Of a stretch of 64,000 nt of DNA, positions 34,664 to 50,062 are shown piece by piece. This DNA comes from Pseudomonas helmanticensis. GTDB taxonomy: Bacteria > Pseudomonadota > Gammaproteobacteria > Pseudomonadales > Pseudomonadaceae. The translations under genes were made by a program, and so were the position numbers. The stretch covers positions 1,289,001 through 1,353,000 of the forward strand of contig NZ_FXUY01000002.1 in the NCBI RefSeq assembly GCF_900182985.1, written 5' to 3'. Position 1 is the stretch's first letter. Every line of letters starts with the position of its first letter. A model generated the notes under the pieces. It was not told the DNA's origin and did no database searches. It was given only the letters and a program-made list of their open reading frames with translations.

Positions 34664-35860
34664 TCAATCGGCCTGACGACGCAGGAATGCCGGGATGTCC
34701 AGGTAGTCCAGATCATCTTGCGGATTCATCTTCGCGGCAGCCGCAGCACCGGCCTGAGCCTGGTTGCGCATGACGGTCGGACGGTCCAGATCACGGTAGT
34801 TCACCGCTGGCGCTTCCTGACGGGCCGGAGCCGATTGTTGTACCTGGGAGGCCGCCATGGAGGTGTGAACGGTGTTGTCGATGACCTTTACAGGCTTCTC
34901 GATTTTCGCGCCCAGACCGGTGGCAACCACGGTGACGTGCAGTTCGTCGCGCATGTCCGGATCGATAACGGTACCGACCTTGACCATGGCGTGCTCGGAA
35001 GCGAAGGCTTCGATGATGCTACCCACGTCGGAGTACTCACCCAGGGACAGGTCAGGACCGGCGGTGATGTTCACCAGGATGCCGCGTGCGCCTTGCAGGT
35101 TCACGTCTTCCAGCAACGGGTTGCGGATGGCCGCTTCAGTGGCTTCACGTGCACGGTTCGGACCGCTGGCGCAGCCAGTGCCCATCATCGCCATGCCCAT
35201 TTCGCTCATCACGGTACGTACGTCGGCGAAGTCGACGTTGATCATGCCCGGACGCTTGATGATGTCGGAGATACCGCGAACGGCACCGGCCAGTACATCG
35301 TCAGCCTTGGCGAAAGCCGACAAGAGGCTTGCGTCTTTACCGAGGATGGTCAGCAGCTTCTCGTTGGGAATGGTGATCAACGAGTCGACGCTTTCGGAGA
35401 GCATGCGAATGCCTTCGTCGGCGATCTGCATACGCTTGCGGCCTTCGAACGGGAACGGACGCGTTACCACGGCAACGGTCAGAATGCCCATTTCCTTGGC
35501 CACTTCGGCGATGATCGGCGCAGCACCGGTACCGGTGCCGCCGCCCATGCCAGTGGTGATGAACACCATGTTGGTGCCCTGCAGGACTTCGGCAATGCGC
35601 TCACGGTCTTCGAGAGCGGCCTGACGACCTACTTCAGGGTTGGCGCCGGCGCCCAGACCTTTGGTCACACCGGTACCCAGTTGCAGAATGGTGCGCGCGC
35701 CGATGTTTTTCAGCGCTTGAGCATCGGTGTTGGCGCAGATGAATTCAACGCCTTCGATGTTGCTCTTGACCATGTGGTTGACAGCGTTGCCGCCGCCACC
35801 GCCGACACCGATAACTTTGATTACCGGGCTTGCGGGGATGTTGTCTACGAGTTCGAACAT
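34664..35860 (-). CDS. ftsZ: Cell division GTPase FtsZ
   Basis: A 398-residue tubulin-like GTPase that forms the division ring. The GTP-binding loop GGGTGTGAAP, the N-terminal nucleotide motif VGGGGGNAVNHM and the synergy loop (NVDFADVRTVMSEMG) are present. A variable linker leads to the C-terminal peptide DYLDIPAFLRRQ, which binds FtsA and ZipA. It lies 68 bp after ftsA. Confidence 0.99.
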   Translation of the reverse strand: MFELVDNIPASPVIKVIGVGGGGGNAVNHMVKSNIEGVEFICANTDAQALKNIGARTILQLGTGVTKGLGAGANPEVGRQAALEDRERIAEVLQGTNMVFITTGMGGGTGTGAAPIIAEVAKEMGILTVAVVTRPFPFEGRKRMQIADEGIRMLSESVDSLITIPNEKLLTILGKDASLLSAFAKADDVLAGAVRGISDIIKRPGMINVDFADVRTVMSEMGMAMMGTGCASGPNRAREATEAAIRNPLLEDVNLQGARGILVNITAGPDLSLGEYSDVGSIIEAFASEHAMVKVGTVIDPDMRDELHVTVVATGLGAKIEKPVKVIDNTVHTSMAASQVQQSAPARQEAPAVNYRDLDRPTVMRNQAQAGAAAAAKMNPQDDLDYLDIPAFLRRQAD

Positions 35861-35928
35861 TTTCCCTCTCCTTACATTCTCTAGTTTTTTCGCCTACTGC
35901 ATTTTTGTTGCGGTGTTGCGGTAAAGCG

Positions 35929-37188
35929 TTAGAAGTTGCCTTGAACCCACTTCTTCAATCGGTCCAGCAACGGAGCCTGTGGCTCTTCGTTGCTGTAGCT
36001 GTCGCGGCTGCCGATGCCCGAGAACGAGATCCCGTCGGACTGCTTTTGCAGGCCGTACATCAACAAGCCAACGCCAGTGGAATAAATCGGGTTGCGCACC
36101 ACGTCATCCAGACCTTTGACGCCGTGCGGCACGCCCAGACGAACCGGCATGTGGAAGATTTCTTCGGCCAGTTCAGTAGCGCCTTCCATCTTCGAAGTAC
36201 CACCGGTGAGGACGATGCCGGCCGGGATCAGGTCTTCGTAGCCGCTGCGACGCAGCTCGGCCTGAATCAGCGTGAACAGTTCGTCGTAACGCGGTTCGAC
36301 CACTTCGGCCAGGGCCTGGCGCGACAGTTCGCGCGGTGGACGGTCGCCGACGCTTGGCACCTTGATGGTTTCACCGGCACCGGCCAGCTTGGCTAGGGCG
36401 CAGGCGTAGCGGATCTTGATTTCTTCGGCGTACTGGGTCGGGGTGCGCAACGCCATGGCGATGTCGTTGGTCACCTGATCACCGGCAATCGGGATCACCG
36501 CGGTGTGACGGATCGCGCCTTCGGTGAAGATCGCGATGTCGGTAGTACCGCCGCCGATGTCGACCAGGCACACGCCCAGCTCTTTCTCGTCGTCGGTCAG
36601 CACCGAGTAGGCCGAGGCCAGTTGCTCGAGAATGATGTCGTCGATTTCCAGACCGCAGCGGCGCACGCATTTTTCAATGTTCTGCGCGGCGTTGACGGCG
36701 CAGGTGACCACGTGAACCTTGGCTTCCAGACGTACGCCGGACATGCCCAGAGGTTCGCGAACACCTTCCTGGTTATCGATCACGTAGTCCTGCGGCAGGG
36801 TATGCAGCACGCGCTGGTCAGCCGGGATCGCCACGGCCTGGGCGGCGTCGAGCACGCGCTCAAGGTCGGCCGAGCTGACTTCGCGATCACGGATCGCAAC
36901 GATGCCGTGGGAGTTCAGGCTGCGGATGTGATTGCCCGCCACGCCGACGAACGCCGAGTGAATGCGGCAGCCCGCCATCAATTGGGCTTCTTCGATCGCG
37001 CGCTGGATCGATTGCACGGTGGATTCGATGTTGACCACCACGCCCTTCTTCAGGCCACGGGACGGATGGGTACCGATCCCGACGATTTCCAGCGTGCCGT
37101 CGTCGGAGACCTCGCCGACCAGCGCCACCACTTTGGAGGTGCCGATATCGAGACCGACGATCATTTTGCCGCTTTGCACGTTTGCCAT
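35929..37188 (-). CDS. ftsA: Cell division protein FtsA
   Basis: A 419-residue actin-like ATPase that ties FtsZ to the membrane. The phosphate-1 motif VGLDIGTSKVVALVGE, phosphate-2 motif VDIGGGTTDIAIFTEG and adenosine motif LTGGTSKMEG are clear. The last residues DRLKKWVQGNF form the amphipathic membrane-binding helix. The gene starts 15 bp after the ftsQ stop and is of standard length. Confidence 0.98.
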   Translation of the reverse strand: MANVQSGKMIVGLDIGTSKVVALVGEVSDDGTLEIVGIGTHPSRGLKKGVVVNIESTVQSIQRAIEEAQLMAGCRIHSAFVGVAGNHIRSLNSHGIVAIRDREVSSADLERVLDAAQAVAIPADQRVLHTLPQDYVIDNQEGVREPLGMSGVRLEAKVHVVTCAVNAAQNIEKCVRRCGLEIDDIILEQLASAYSVLTDDEKELGVCLVDIGGGTTDIAIFTEGAIRHTAVIPIAGDQVTNDIAMALRTPTQYAEEIKIRYACALAKLAGAGETIKVPSVGDRPPRELSRQALAEVVEPRYDELFTLIQAELRRSGYEDLIPAGIVLTGGTSKMEGATELAEEIFHMPVRLGVPHGVKGLDDVVRNPIYSTGVGLLMYGLQKQSDGISFSGIGSRDSYSNEEPQAPLLDRLKKWVQGNF

Positions 37189-37203
37189 GGGTCCTGCCTC
37201 TTC

Positions 37204-38070
37204 TTAATTCTTTGCGACAGCGGGTTGGGCTGTCGTCGGCGCTACAGGTTCCCGCCAGCCAACAGCGAGGCCGTTGGCGTAGCGCAGATCGATGCGCGCA
37301 ATGTTCGTAATCTGGTCTTTAAGCGTCTTGTCATAGATGGCAATGAAGCGGCGCATCTTTTCCACCAGGTTGCCGCGTCCCAGCAGCAACTCGATGCCGG
37401 GGCCGGAGCTGCCGGCACCGGTGGTCAGGAACCAGCTGCCGCGTTCACGCAATTCCAGGCGCGCAATCGAGAAGCCCAACGGCCGCAGCATCTGGCTCAG
37501 CACCTGATACTGCTGCATCACTTGCTGCTGGGCCCGTTGTGGACCGAACAGCTGTGGCAGGTGTTCGTAGTTCGCCAATTCCTTGGGCGTAAACGCCTGG
37601 CCCTGGTTGTTGAGCAACGACTCGTCGCCCCAACGCGCCACCGGCAGTTGCTCTTCGAGGCGGATCACCACCTGGTCCGGCCACACCCGACGTACTTCGG
37701 CGTGGGCGATCCATGGCATCTGCTCAAGCTCGGTGCGCATGCCGGCAAGGTCGATGGTGAAGAAACTCGACGCTACGTACGGAGCGATCCGTTGCTGCAC
37801 TGCTTGCTGGCTGATGTAGCTCAGGTCACCCTGCACGGCGATCTTGGTGATCGGCCGGTCGGCGTACGGCAGCAAACGCGTTGCACCTTCGTACGTACCA
37901 AAGCCCAGCACGACCAGCAGCACCGGCCAGAACAAGCTTTTCAGAAAGCTGAAATTGGCTTTCGGCAGGCGCGCGGACATCGGCTCTTTCGCCACCATAC
38001 GGCTGGCACCCCGTGGCACCGGCTTGCGGCCGGGTGCGGGAGGCTGATGTCGGAGCTGAGCGCCTTGCAT
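37204..38070 (-). CDS. ftsQ: Cell division protein FtsQ
   Basis: A 288-residue single-pass division protein of the FtsQBL complex. A cytoplasmic tail rich in basic residues precedes the membrane helix ([18 protein letters not shown], about 45-62). The POTRA domain follows ([20 protein letters not shown]) and then the FtsQ beta domain ([19 protein letters not shown]). It lies 4 bp after ddlB and 15 bp before ftsA. The first in-frame ATG (38070) gives a tail somewhat longer than needed; ATG 37980 ([10 protein letters not shown]) would also fit. Confidence 0.95.
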   Translation of the reverse strand: MQGAQLRHQPPAPGRKPVPRGASRMVAKEPMSARLPKANFSFLKSLFWPVLLVVLGFGTYEGATRLLPYADRPITKIAVQGDLSYISQQAVQQRIAPYVASSFFTIDLAGMRTELEQMPWIAHAEVRRVWPDQVVIRLEEQLPVARWGDESLLNNQGQAFTPKELANYEHLPQLFGPQRAQQQVMQQYQVLSQMLRPLGFSIARLELRERGSWFLTTGAGSSGPGIELLLGRGNLVEKMRRFIAIYDKTLKDQITNIARIDLRYANGLAVGWREPVAPTTAQPAVAKN

Positions 38071-38074
38071 GGTC

Positions 38075-40498
<2,424 letters not shown>

Positions 40499-40506
<8 letters not shown>

Positions 40507-41569
40507 GGGCCACCTCCAGACAGGTATCGACCACGCTACGGGTGGCATCGGGTTTCGCCAGACGGCGGGCCGCTTGGGCCATTTCTTCGAGTCGTTGCGG
40601 TTGCATCAAGACCTCTGTCAGGCGCGCGGCAAGGTCCGCGGCACCAGTCGTTCTTTGCGGCATCAGGAAGGCAGCGCCTTCGCGGGCCAAATAATCGGCG
40701 TTGCGGGTCTGGTGATCGTCGATCGCGTGGGGCAAAGGCACCAGCATCGAGGGCAGACCGGCAGCAGCCAGCTCACTGATGGTCAACGCGCCTGCGCGGC
40801 ACACCACCAGGTCAGCCCAGCCATAGGCCTGGGCCATGTCTTTGATGAACGGCTGCACCTGCGCATCGACGCCGGCGGCGCGGTAGCGCTCTGCAGTCAC
40901 TTCATCGTGGTTTTTGCCGGCCTGATGAAACACTTCCGGGCGCAAATCGGCAGCGACTTGGGCCAGGGCTTCAGGCAGCAATTTGTTCAACGGTTCTGCG
41001 CCCAGGCTTCCGCCAAGGATCAGCAAACGCGCTTTGCGACCGGCCAGGGCAGGTCGCGGTGTTTCGAGGAACAGCTCGCTGCGCACCGGGTTTCCGGTGG
41101 TACGGCGGGTGTCCGACAGAGTAAAGGTGTCGGGGAACGCTTCACACACTCGGGCGGCGAACGGCACCAGCAACCGATTGGCGGTGCCGGCCACGGCGTT
41201 CTGCTCGTGAACGATCACCGGCACGCCGGCCAGTTTCGCGGCGAGGCCACCGGGGCCAGTCACATAACCACCGAAGCCAACCGCGCACACTGGCTTCAAG
41301 CGACGAATGATCGCCCGCGCCTGCCAGACCGATTTCAGCAACATGAACGGCGCCTTGAGCAGCGACAGCTTGCCCTTGCCGCGCAGGCCGGTAGCGTTGA
41401 TGCGGTGCAGTTCCAGCCCAGCGGCCGGGACCAGTTCGTTCTCGATTCCGCGTGGCGTGCCGAGCCAGTGCACGCTGTAGCCGCGGGCCTGAAACTCGCG
41501 AGCACAAGCCAGCGCCGGGAACACGTGGCCGCCGGTGCCGCCGGCCATGATCAATACGTTAGCGCCCAT
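40499..41569 (-). CDS. murG: Lipid II-forming GlcNAc transferase MurG
   Basis: A 356-residue peripheral membrane glycosyltransferase that adds GlcNAc to lipid I. The G loops are seen as [14 protein letters not shown] and [15 protein letters not shown], and the UDP-GlcNAc motif as [13 protein letters not shown] with [22 protein letters not shown] 41569 ([11 protein letters not shown]) was chosen because GAGGAG lies eight to thirteen bases upstream; the 16 upstream residues are not homologous. It overlaps ftsW by 11 bases and murC by eight. Confidence 0.97.
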
Positions 41570-42776
41570 GATTCGGCTCCTCAGCGAAGTCGCTCTCATG
41601 GAATTCCATCTCTTCACTGCCCAGGTGGGTTCGACTCTCCCACTCGATCCTCAATAACAAGCCGAGGCAGGCACAGCAGATCACCAACGAACTGCCACCG
41701 TAACTGAGGAACGGCAAGGTCAGTCCCTTGGTTGGCAGCAGGCCGACGTTCACGCCGATGTTGATCAGGAACTGACCAATCCACAGGAACGACAGACCGT
41801 AAGCCACGTACGCAGCGAAGAACTGCTTGGCTTTCTCCGCCCACAGGCCGATGTACATGCCGCGAATACACACGAACACGAACAGCGCGACGGTGCACAG
41901 CGAACCGACTGCGCCGAGTTCTTCAGCCAGTACCGAGAACACGAAGTCGGTGTGCGCTTCCGGCAGGTAGAACTGCTTCTGCACGCTGTTGCCCAGGCCC
42001 ACGCCCAGCCATTCACCGCGACCGAAGGCGATCAAGGCTTGCGACAGCTGATAGCCGGCGCCGAACTGGTCAGCCCACGGGTCAGCGAAGTTGGTCAGAC
42101 GCGCCATTCGATACGGCTGCATCTGAATCAACAGCACCACGGCGCCGACCGCCAACACCACCATCAGCGAGAAACGGAACAGCCCGACCCCGCCAAGGAA
42201 CAGCATCGCCGCCGCAGCCCCCATCATTACGACGGTGGCACCGAAGTCCGGCTCCATCAGCAACAGACCGGCCATCGGCAGCAGCACGATGAACGGCTTG
42301 AAGAAACCCATCCAGCTCTCGCGCACTTCTTTCTGGCGACGCACCAGATAACCGGCGAGGTAGATCACCACGAACACCTTGGCGATTTCCGAAGGCTGCA
42401 CGTTGAAGAAGCTGAAACCGATCCAGCGCATCGAACCGTTCACTTCGCGCCCGATGCCGGGGATGATCACCATCACCAGCAAACCGAACGCACCGATCAG
42501 CATCAACCAGCCGAGGCGCTGCCAGGTAGCGATCGGAATCATCATGGTGACGATGCACGCGCCCAGGCCCAGCACCACATAAATAAGGTGGCGAATCATG
42601 TAATACAGCGGACTGCCCGACTGCGCGGCTGCCACTTCAGTGGACGCCGAGGCGATCATGATCAAACCGAGACCGAGCAGCGCCAGGCAACCGGCGAGCA
42701 TCGGGAAATCGAGATCGATGCCGCGCCCGGTGATGATCGGCGACGGATACGGTTTGATGATATTGCGCAGGCTCAT
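41559..42776 (-). CDS. ftsW: Septal peptidoglycan polymerase FtsW (SEDS family)
   Basis: A 405-residue protein with ten predicted membrane helices, the partner of FtsI in septal glycan synthesis. SEDS-family signatures include MRWIGFSFFNVQPSEIAKV, LMEPDFGATVVM with the catalytic aspartate loop that follows, and the C-terminal NIGVNVGLLPTKGLTLPFLS. The cytoplasmic tail ends in EEPNHGR. It overlaps murD by four bases and murG by eleven. Confidence 0.97.
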   Translation of the reverse strand: MSLRNIIKPYPSPIITGRGIDLDFPMLAGCLALLGLGLIMIASASTEVAAAQSGSPLYYMIRHLIYVVLGLGACIVTMMIPIATWQRLGWLMLIGAFGLLVMVIIPGIGREVNGSMRWIGFSFFNVQPSEIAKVFVVIYLAGYLVRRQKEVRESWMGFFKPFIVLLPMAGLLLMEPDFGATVVMMGAAAAMLFLGGVGLFRFSLMVVLAVGAVVLLIQMQPYRMARLTNFADPWADQFGAGYQLSQALIAFGRGEWLGVGLGNSVQKQFYLPEAHTDFVFSVLAEELGAVGSLCTVALFVFVCIRGMYIGLWAEKAKQFFAAYVAYGLSFLWIGQFLINIGVNVGLLPTKGLTLPFLSYGGSSLVICCACLGLLLRIEWESRTHLGSEEMEFHESDFAEEPNHGR

Positions 42777-44119
42777 GCCAGTTCCTCCACAGCGCGGACG
42801 AACTGGTGACCACGGTCTTCGTAATTTTTGAACATGTCGAAACTGGCGCAGGCCGGCGACAGCAGCACCACGTCACCCGGTTGGGCGGCGGCGCGGCATT
42901 GCGCGACGGCGTCGACCAGCGAGGTCGCGCGAATCAATGGCACGGCATCGCCAAGCGCTTCGCCGATCTTGTCGGAGTCACGGCCCATCAGGATCACGGC
43001 GCGGCAGTTCGCCGCCACCGGATCACGCAGATCATTGAACTCGGCACCCTTGCCATCGCCACCGGCGATCAGGATGACCTTGCCGTCGATGTCCGCACCG
43101 AGGCCTTCGATGGCCGCCAGTGCAGCGCCAACGTTGGTCGCTTTCGAATCGTTGTAGTAAGCCACGCCGTCGAGATCAAGTACCCACTGGCAGCGATGTT
43201 CGAGGCCGGCGAAGGTACGCAGTGCCGCGAGCATGGCGTCGAACGGCAGGCCGACGGCATGACCGAGCGCCAGCGCCGCGAGGGCGTTGGACTGATTGTG
43301 TGCGCCGCGAATCTTCAATTCACGCACTGGCATCAGGTTCTGGAATTCGAAAGCGAGGTATTTCTCGCCGTCTTCTTCGCGAATACCGAAGGCCTTGAAA
43401 TCCGGTTTGGTCAGGCCGAAGGTCCAGCACGGCTGGCCCTCGCCCATCAGCGGACGGCTCAGCGCGTCCTGACGGTTGACCACGAACTGCTTCGCACCAC
43501 GGAAGATCCGGTGCTTGGCCAAGTGGTACGCCGGCAGACCGCTGTAGCGATCCATATGGTCTTCGCTGATGTTCAGCACGGTGGCCACTTCGGCGTTGAG
43601 CTGGTCGGTGGTTTCCAGCTGGAAGCTCGACAACTCCATCACGTACAGCTCGACGTCGTCGCTGAGCAGATCCAGCGCCGGGGTGCCGAGATTGCCGCCG
43701 ACAGCGACACGTTTGCCGGCCGCAGCCGCCATCTCGCCGACCAGGGTAGTGACGGTGCTTTTCGCGTTGGAACCGCTGATGGCCACGATCGGCGCCTGCG
43801 CGTTACGCGCGAACAGCTCGATGTCGCCGGACAGTTTCACGCCACGGGCCGCAGCGGCTTGCAGGGCCGGGGTCGCCAGCGCCAGGCCGGGGCTCACGTA
43901 GAGCTCGTCGGCACGGCAGAGGAATTCGACGTCCAGCTCGCCACAACGCACTTCCACGTGCGGATAGTCACGCTTGAGCGTGGCCAGTTCCGGTGGATTT
44001 TCCCGCGTGTCCGCCACGGCAAACGACGTGCCCCGGTTCGCCAGGAAGCGAACCAGGGACATGCCGCTCTTGCCGAGGCCGACAACGATGCGGAAGTGGT
44101 CAGAAGCGATCAGAGACAC
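42773..44119 (-). CDS. murD: UDP-N-acetylmuramoyl-L-alanine--D-glutamate ligase MurD
   Basis: A 448-residue Mur ligase that adds D-glutamate. The N-terminal part (FRIVVGLGKSGMSLVRFLA) binds the UDP substrate. The P-loop reads GSNAKSTVT, with Ala in place of the Gly of GTNGKST; this variant is normal for pseudomonads as far as I know. The central ELSSFQLETT and the C-terminal LLSPACASFDMFKNYEDRG are conserved. It lies 5 bp after mraY and overlaps ftsW by four bases. Confidence 0.97.
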   Translation of the reverse strand: MSLIASDHFRIVVGLGKSGMSLVRFLANRGTSFAVADTRENPPELATLKRDYPHVEVRCGELDVEFLCRADELYVSPGLALATPALQAAAARGVKLSGDIELFARNAQAPIVAISGSNAKSTVTTLVGEMAAAAGKRVAVGGNLGTPALDLLSDDVELYVMELSSFQLETTDQLNAEVATVLNISEDHMDRYSGLPAYHLAKHRIFRGAKQFVVNRQDALSRPLMGEGQPCWTFGLTKPDFKAFGIREEDGEKYLAFEFQNLMPVRELKIRGAHNQSNALAALALGHAVGLPFDAMLAALRTFAGLEHRCQWVLDLDGVAYYNDSKATNVGAALAAIEGLGADIDGKVILIAGGDGKGAEFNDLRDPVAANCRAVILMGRDSDKIGEALGDAVPLIRATSLVDAVAQCRAAAQPGDVVLLSPACASFDMFKNYEDRGHQFVRAVEELA

Positions 44120-44124
44120 TCGTT

Positions 44125-45207
44125 CTACCTCAGCTTCAGGGTGGCAAGGCCGATCAGCACGAGAATCACGGTGATGATCCAGAAACGGACGATCACGCGC
44201 GGCTCGGGCCAGCCCTTGAGTTCAAAGTGGTGGTGGATCGGTGCCATGCGGAACACACGGCGACCGGTCAGCTTAAAGGACGCAACCTGAATGACGACTG
44301 ACAGGGTTTCCATCACGAACACGCCGCCCATGATGAACAGGACGATTTCCTGACGGACGATCACGGCGATGGTGCCCAGTGCCGCGCCAAGTGCCAGGGC
44401 ACCGACGTCGCCCATGAACACTTGCGCCGGATAGGTGTTGAACCAGAGGAAGCCGAGGCCGGCACCGATCAGCGCACCGCAGAACACAATCAGTTCACCC
44501 GCGCCCGGCACATAAGGGATCAACAGGTATTCAGCGAATTTCACGTTACCCGACAGGTAGCAGAAGATGCCGAGGCCACCGCCGACCATCACGGTTGGCA
44601 TGATCGCCAGACCGTCGAGGCCGTCAGTCAGGTTGACCGCGTTGCTCGAACCGACGATCACGAAGTAAGTCAGCACGATGAAGCCCAGGCCCAGCGGAAT
44701 GCTGTAGTCCTTGAGCATCGGCAGGATCAGCGTGGTTTCCACCGGCGTGGAAGCGGTCATATAAAGGAAGATCGCTGCGCCGAGGCCGAACACCGACTGC
44801 CAGAAATACTTCCAGCGGCTCGGCAGGCCACGCGAATTTTTCTCGATGACTTTGCGGTAATCGTCGACCCAGCCGATGGCGCCGAACAGCAAGGTCACCA
44901 GCAGAACAGTCCAGACGTAGCGGTTGCTCAGGTCAGCCCAGAGCAACGTGCTGACGCCGATCGAAGACAGAATCAGCGCGCCGCCCATGGTCGGTGTACC
45001 CGACTTGGACAAGTGCGATTGCGGGCCGTCGTTACGAACGGATTGACCGATCTGACGGTTCTGCAGGGTGCGGATCATCCACGGGCCATAGCACAGCGAC
45101 AAAACCAGCGCGGTCAGCACACCAAGGATCCCGCGCAGGGTCAGGTACTGAAAGACCGCGAAGCCTTTGTAGAACTGTTGCAGATACTCCGCTAGCAGCA
45201 GCAGCAT
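44125..45207 (-). CDS. mraY: Phospho-N-acetylmuramoyl-pentapeptide transferase MraY
   Basis: A 360-residue membrane enzyme with ten helices that makes lipid I from UDP-MurNAc-pentapeptide and undecaprenyl phosphate. The catalytic aspartates lie in WVDDYRKV and [10 protein letters not shown], and the HHHFE motif ([13 protein letters not shown]) near the end is complete. ATG 45207 gives exactly the length of the E. coli enzyme; the nine upstream residues are dropped. Its start overlaps the murF stop by one base (TAATG). Confidence 0.98.
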   Translation of the reverse strand: MLLLLAEYLQQFYKGFAVFQYLTLRGILGVLTALVLSLCYGPWMIRTLQNRQIGQSVRNDGPQSHLSKSGTPTMGGALILSSIGVSTLLWADLSNRYVWTVLLVTLLFGAIGWVDDYRKVIEKNSRGLPSRWKYFWQSVFGLGAAIFLYMTASTPVETTLILPMLKDYSIPLGLGFIVLTYFVIVGSSNAVNLTDGLDGLAIMPTVMVGGGLGIFCYLSGNVKFAEYLLIPYVPGAGELIVFCGALIGAGLGFLWFNTYPAQVFMGDVGALALGAALGTIAVIVRQEIVLFIMGGVFVMETLSVVIQVASFKLTGRRVFRMAPIHHHFELKGWPEPRVIVRFWIITVILVLIGLATLKLR

Positions 45208-46574
45208 TAATGTTTCTCCAGACTGGACCCGCACAGAGCCGCAACGATGTTTTCCATCGCTGCACTGCGCGAACCCTTGATCAAAATGGTGGTGTTTGTG
45301 TCCTGCTCGGCGTCGAGGGCCTGGATCAGCTCGGCTTGCGTGCCGAAGTGATGCGCCTGTTCACCGAATGCGTTGACGGCGTGAACCATGTTCGGCCCGA
45401 CAGCGTAAAGTGCGGATACCTTGCCCCGGGCGTACTCGCCCACGTCGCGGTGCCCCTGCTCCGCCCAATCGCCCAACTCGCCGATATCTCCGAGCACCAG
45501 GACGGTGCGGCCGGAAAAGCCGGCGAGTATATCAACGGCCGCGCACATTGAGGTGGGGTTTGCGTTGTAAGTGTCATCGATCACACGCATGCCGTTTTTC
45601 GCCAGTTGCGCGACAGTGCGACCTTTGACCGGTTGCACGGAGCCAAGTCCGGTGGCGATGCCGAACAACGACACGCCCAAGGCGTGAGCGGCAGCAGCGG
45701 CAGCCATGGAATTGGCGACGTTGTGGGTGCCGAGCAGGTTCAGTTGAACGCGCTCGACACCTTCAGGTGTGTGCAGATTGAAAGCCGGGCAGCCGCGGGC
45801 ATCGGTGGTCAGGTCGCTGGCGTAGAAATCCGCGTGCGTGTTGCTCAGGGCAAAAGTCAGCACCTTGCGAGCGCCGGCACGGGTCTTCCAGATACCGAAA
45901 GCCTTGTCATCGAGGTTGAGCACGGCAACACCATCAGCCGCCAGTCCGTCGATGATTTCGCCTTTGGCTTCGACGATTTTTTCCGGCCCGCCAAACTCAC
46001 CGACGTGCGCGGTGCCGGCATTGTTCAGGATCGCCACGTGCGGCTTGGTCAGGCCAACGGTGTAAGCGATTTCGCCCAGACGCGAAGCACCCAGTTCGAT
46101 GACCGCCGAAGTGTGTTCCGGGGCCAGTTCGAGCAGGGTCAGCGGTGCGCCGAGGTCGTTGTTCAGATTGCCACGGGTCGCCAGCACAGGGCCGCGCGTG
46201 CGCAGGATGCTCGCGAGCATTTCCTTCACGGTGGTCTTGCCGCTGGAACCGGTGATCGCTGCAACTGGCTGAGTGAACGCGGCGCGGTTCAGCGCGCCCA
46301 ACTGACCGAGGGCCTGACGGGTGTCCTTGACCAGCAGTTGCGGCAGCGTGCTGTCGGCGACTTCGCGCTCGACCAGCGCAGCCACCGCGCCTTTGGCGGC
46401 GACGTCGTTCAAATAGTCATGACCGTCGAAACGCGGACCGGTCAGGGCGATAAACAGTTGCCCAGGCTGGATCGCACGGCTGTCGATGCTGACGCCGTTG
46501 AAACTGGCATCGGCAGCGATCAAGCGAGCATCGAGCGCGTTGGTCAGTTCGCTGAGTTTCAGCGCCTTAAGCAT
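45207..46574 (-). CDS. murF: UDP-MurNAc-tripeptide--D-alanyl-D-alanine ligase MurF
   Basis: A 455-residue Mur ligase that adds the D-Ala-D-Ala dipeptide made by DdlB. The P-loop is [14 protein letters not shown]. Also seen are the carbamylated-lysine region [13 protein letters not shown] and the C-terminal [10 protein letters not shown]. It overlaps murE by eight bases and mraY by one. Confidence 0.98.
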   Translation of the reverse strand: MLKALKLSELTNALDARLIAADASFNGVSIDSRAIQPGQLFIALTGPRFDGHDYLNDVAAKGAVAALVEREVADSTLPQLLVKDTRQALGQLGALNRAAFTQPVAAITGSSGKTTVKEMLASILRTRGPVLATRGNLNNDLGAPLTLLELAPEHTSAVIELGASRLGEIAYTVGLTKPHVAILNNAGTAHVGEFGGPEKIVEAKGEIIDGLAADGVAVLNLDDKAFGIWKTRAGARKVLTFALSNTHADFYASDLTTDARGCPAFNLHTPEGVERVQLNLLGTHNVANSMAAAAAAHALGVSLFGIATGLGSVQPVKGRTVAQLAKNGMRVIDDTYNANPTSMCAAVDILAGFSGRTVLVLGDIGELGDWAEQGHRDVGEYARGKVSALYAVGPNMVHAVNAFGEQAHHFGTQAELIQALDAEQDTNTTILIKGSRSAAMENIVAALCGSSLEKH

Positions 46575-48029
46575 GGGCCACCTCCCAAGCGGTCAGGGCG
46601 TGATCAGCCTCGACCAGATCGGAGAAGGCATGGCGCTCGCCGTTGATTTCCTGATAGTCCTCGTGACCTTTACCGGCCAGAACAACCACGTCATCGGCGG
46701 ACGCGCCGGCAATCAGTTGTGCAATCGCCTGGCCACGGCCGGCGACGAAGGTGACTTTATCCACAGCAGTGAATCCGGCGCGGATGTCTTCGAAAATCAC
46801 CGCTGGATCTTCAGTACGCGGATTGTCGTCGGTGACCACGACCTGATCGGCCAGACGCTCGACCACTTCGGCCATCAACGGACGCTTGCCGCGATCACGA
46901 TCGCCGCCGCAGCCGAACAGGCACAGCAATTGACCTTTGACGTGCGGGCGCAACGCGGTCAGGACTTTTTCCAGCGCATCCGGGGTGTGCGCGTAATCGA
47001 CCACCACCAACGGCTGAGTGCCACCGCCAAGACGCTGCATGCGCCCGGCCGGGCCTTCGAGTTTCGGCAGTACCTTGAGAATTTCGTCGAGCGCGTAATC
47101 CAGACCGAGCAAGGCGCCGACTGCCGCCAGAACGTTGCTCAGGTTAAAGCGACCGAGCAGCGTGCTGCGCAGATGATGTTCACCCTGCGGCGTCACCAGT
47201 GTGGCGCGCACACCGTGGTCGTCGAACTGCGCTTCGCGACAATACAGATACGCGCTGCTGTCGAGCAGACTGTAAGTAATCAGGCGCGACTCACGTTTTT
47301 CAGCGGCCAGTTGCCGGCCGAAATCGTCGTCGAGGTTGACCACGCGGCACTTCAGATCATTCCAGGCGAACAGCTTGGCCTTGGCCTCGGCGTACGCCTC
47401 CATGGTGCCGTGATAATCCAGATGATCGCGGGACAGGTTGGTCATCACCGACACATCGAACGCCAGCGCGGTCACGCGGCCCTGATCCAGGCCATGAGAC
47501 GAGACTTCCATGGCCACGGCTTTGGCGCCGGCCTTTTTCAGGTCGCCCAAAGTCGCTTGCACGGCGATCGGATTCGGCGTGGTGTGCAGACCGCTTTCCA
47601 GTGCGCCATAGAAGCCGGAACCGAGGGTGCCGACGATGCCGCAGTGCTGGCCGAGCAGATCCAGTGCCTGCGCGACCAATTGGGTCACGCTGGTCTTGCC
47701 GTTGGTGCCGGTTACGCCGATCAGGTTCAGGTGATGGCTCGGCTCGCCGTAAAAGCGCCCGGCGATGTCCGACAGCTGTGCCGCTAGACCTTTGACCGGA
47801 ATCAGCGGCACGTCGGTGATCGGCAGCACGGTGGCGCCTTCCACCTCATAAGCTACAGCCGCCGCACCGCGTTGCAGTGCGTCGGCAATGTGCGCACGAC
47901 CATCGAATTTGCCGCCAGGCACGGCGAGAAACAAATCGCCTGCGCGCACATTGCGGCTGTCCAGCGCCAATTCACGGATCAACAGATCGTGGCCGGCGTG
48001 GGGGAATATCTTGTTCAGACTTAATGACA

Positions 48030-48030
<1 letters not shown>
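46567..48030 (-). CDS. murE: UDP-MurNAc-L-Ala-D-Glu--meso-diaminopimelate ligase MurE
   Basis: A 487-residue Mur ligase that adds the third stem-peptide residue. The P-loop is GVTGTNGKTSVTQL. The motif DDNPR (in VVTDDNPRTEDP) marks specificity for meso-diaminopimelate rather than lysine, as expected for a Gram-negative cell. The gene shares one base with the stop of ftsI and overlaps murF by eight bases. Confidence 0.98.
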
Positions 48031-50058
<2,028 letters not shown>

Positions 50059-50062
<4 letters not shown>
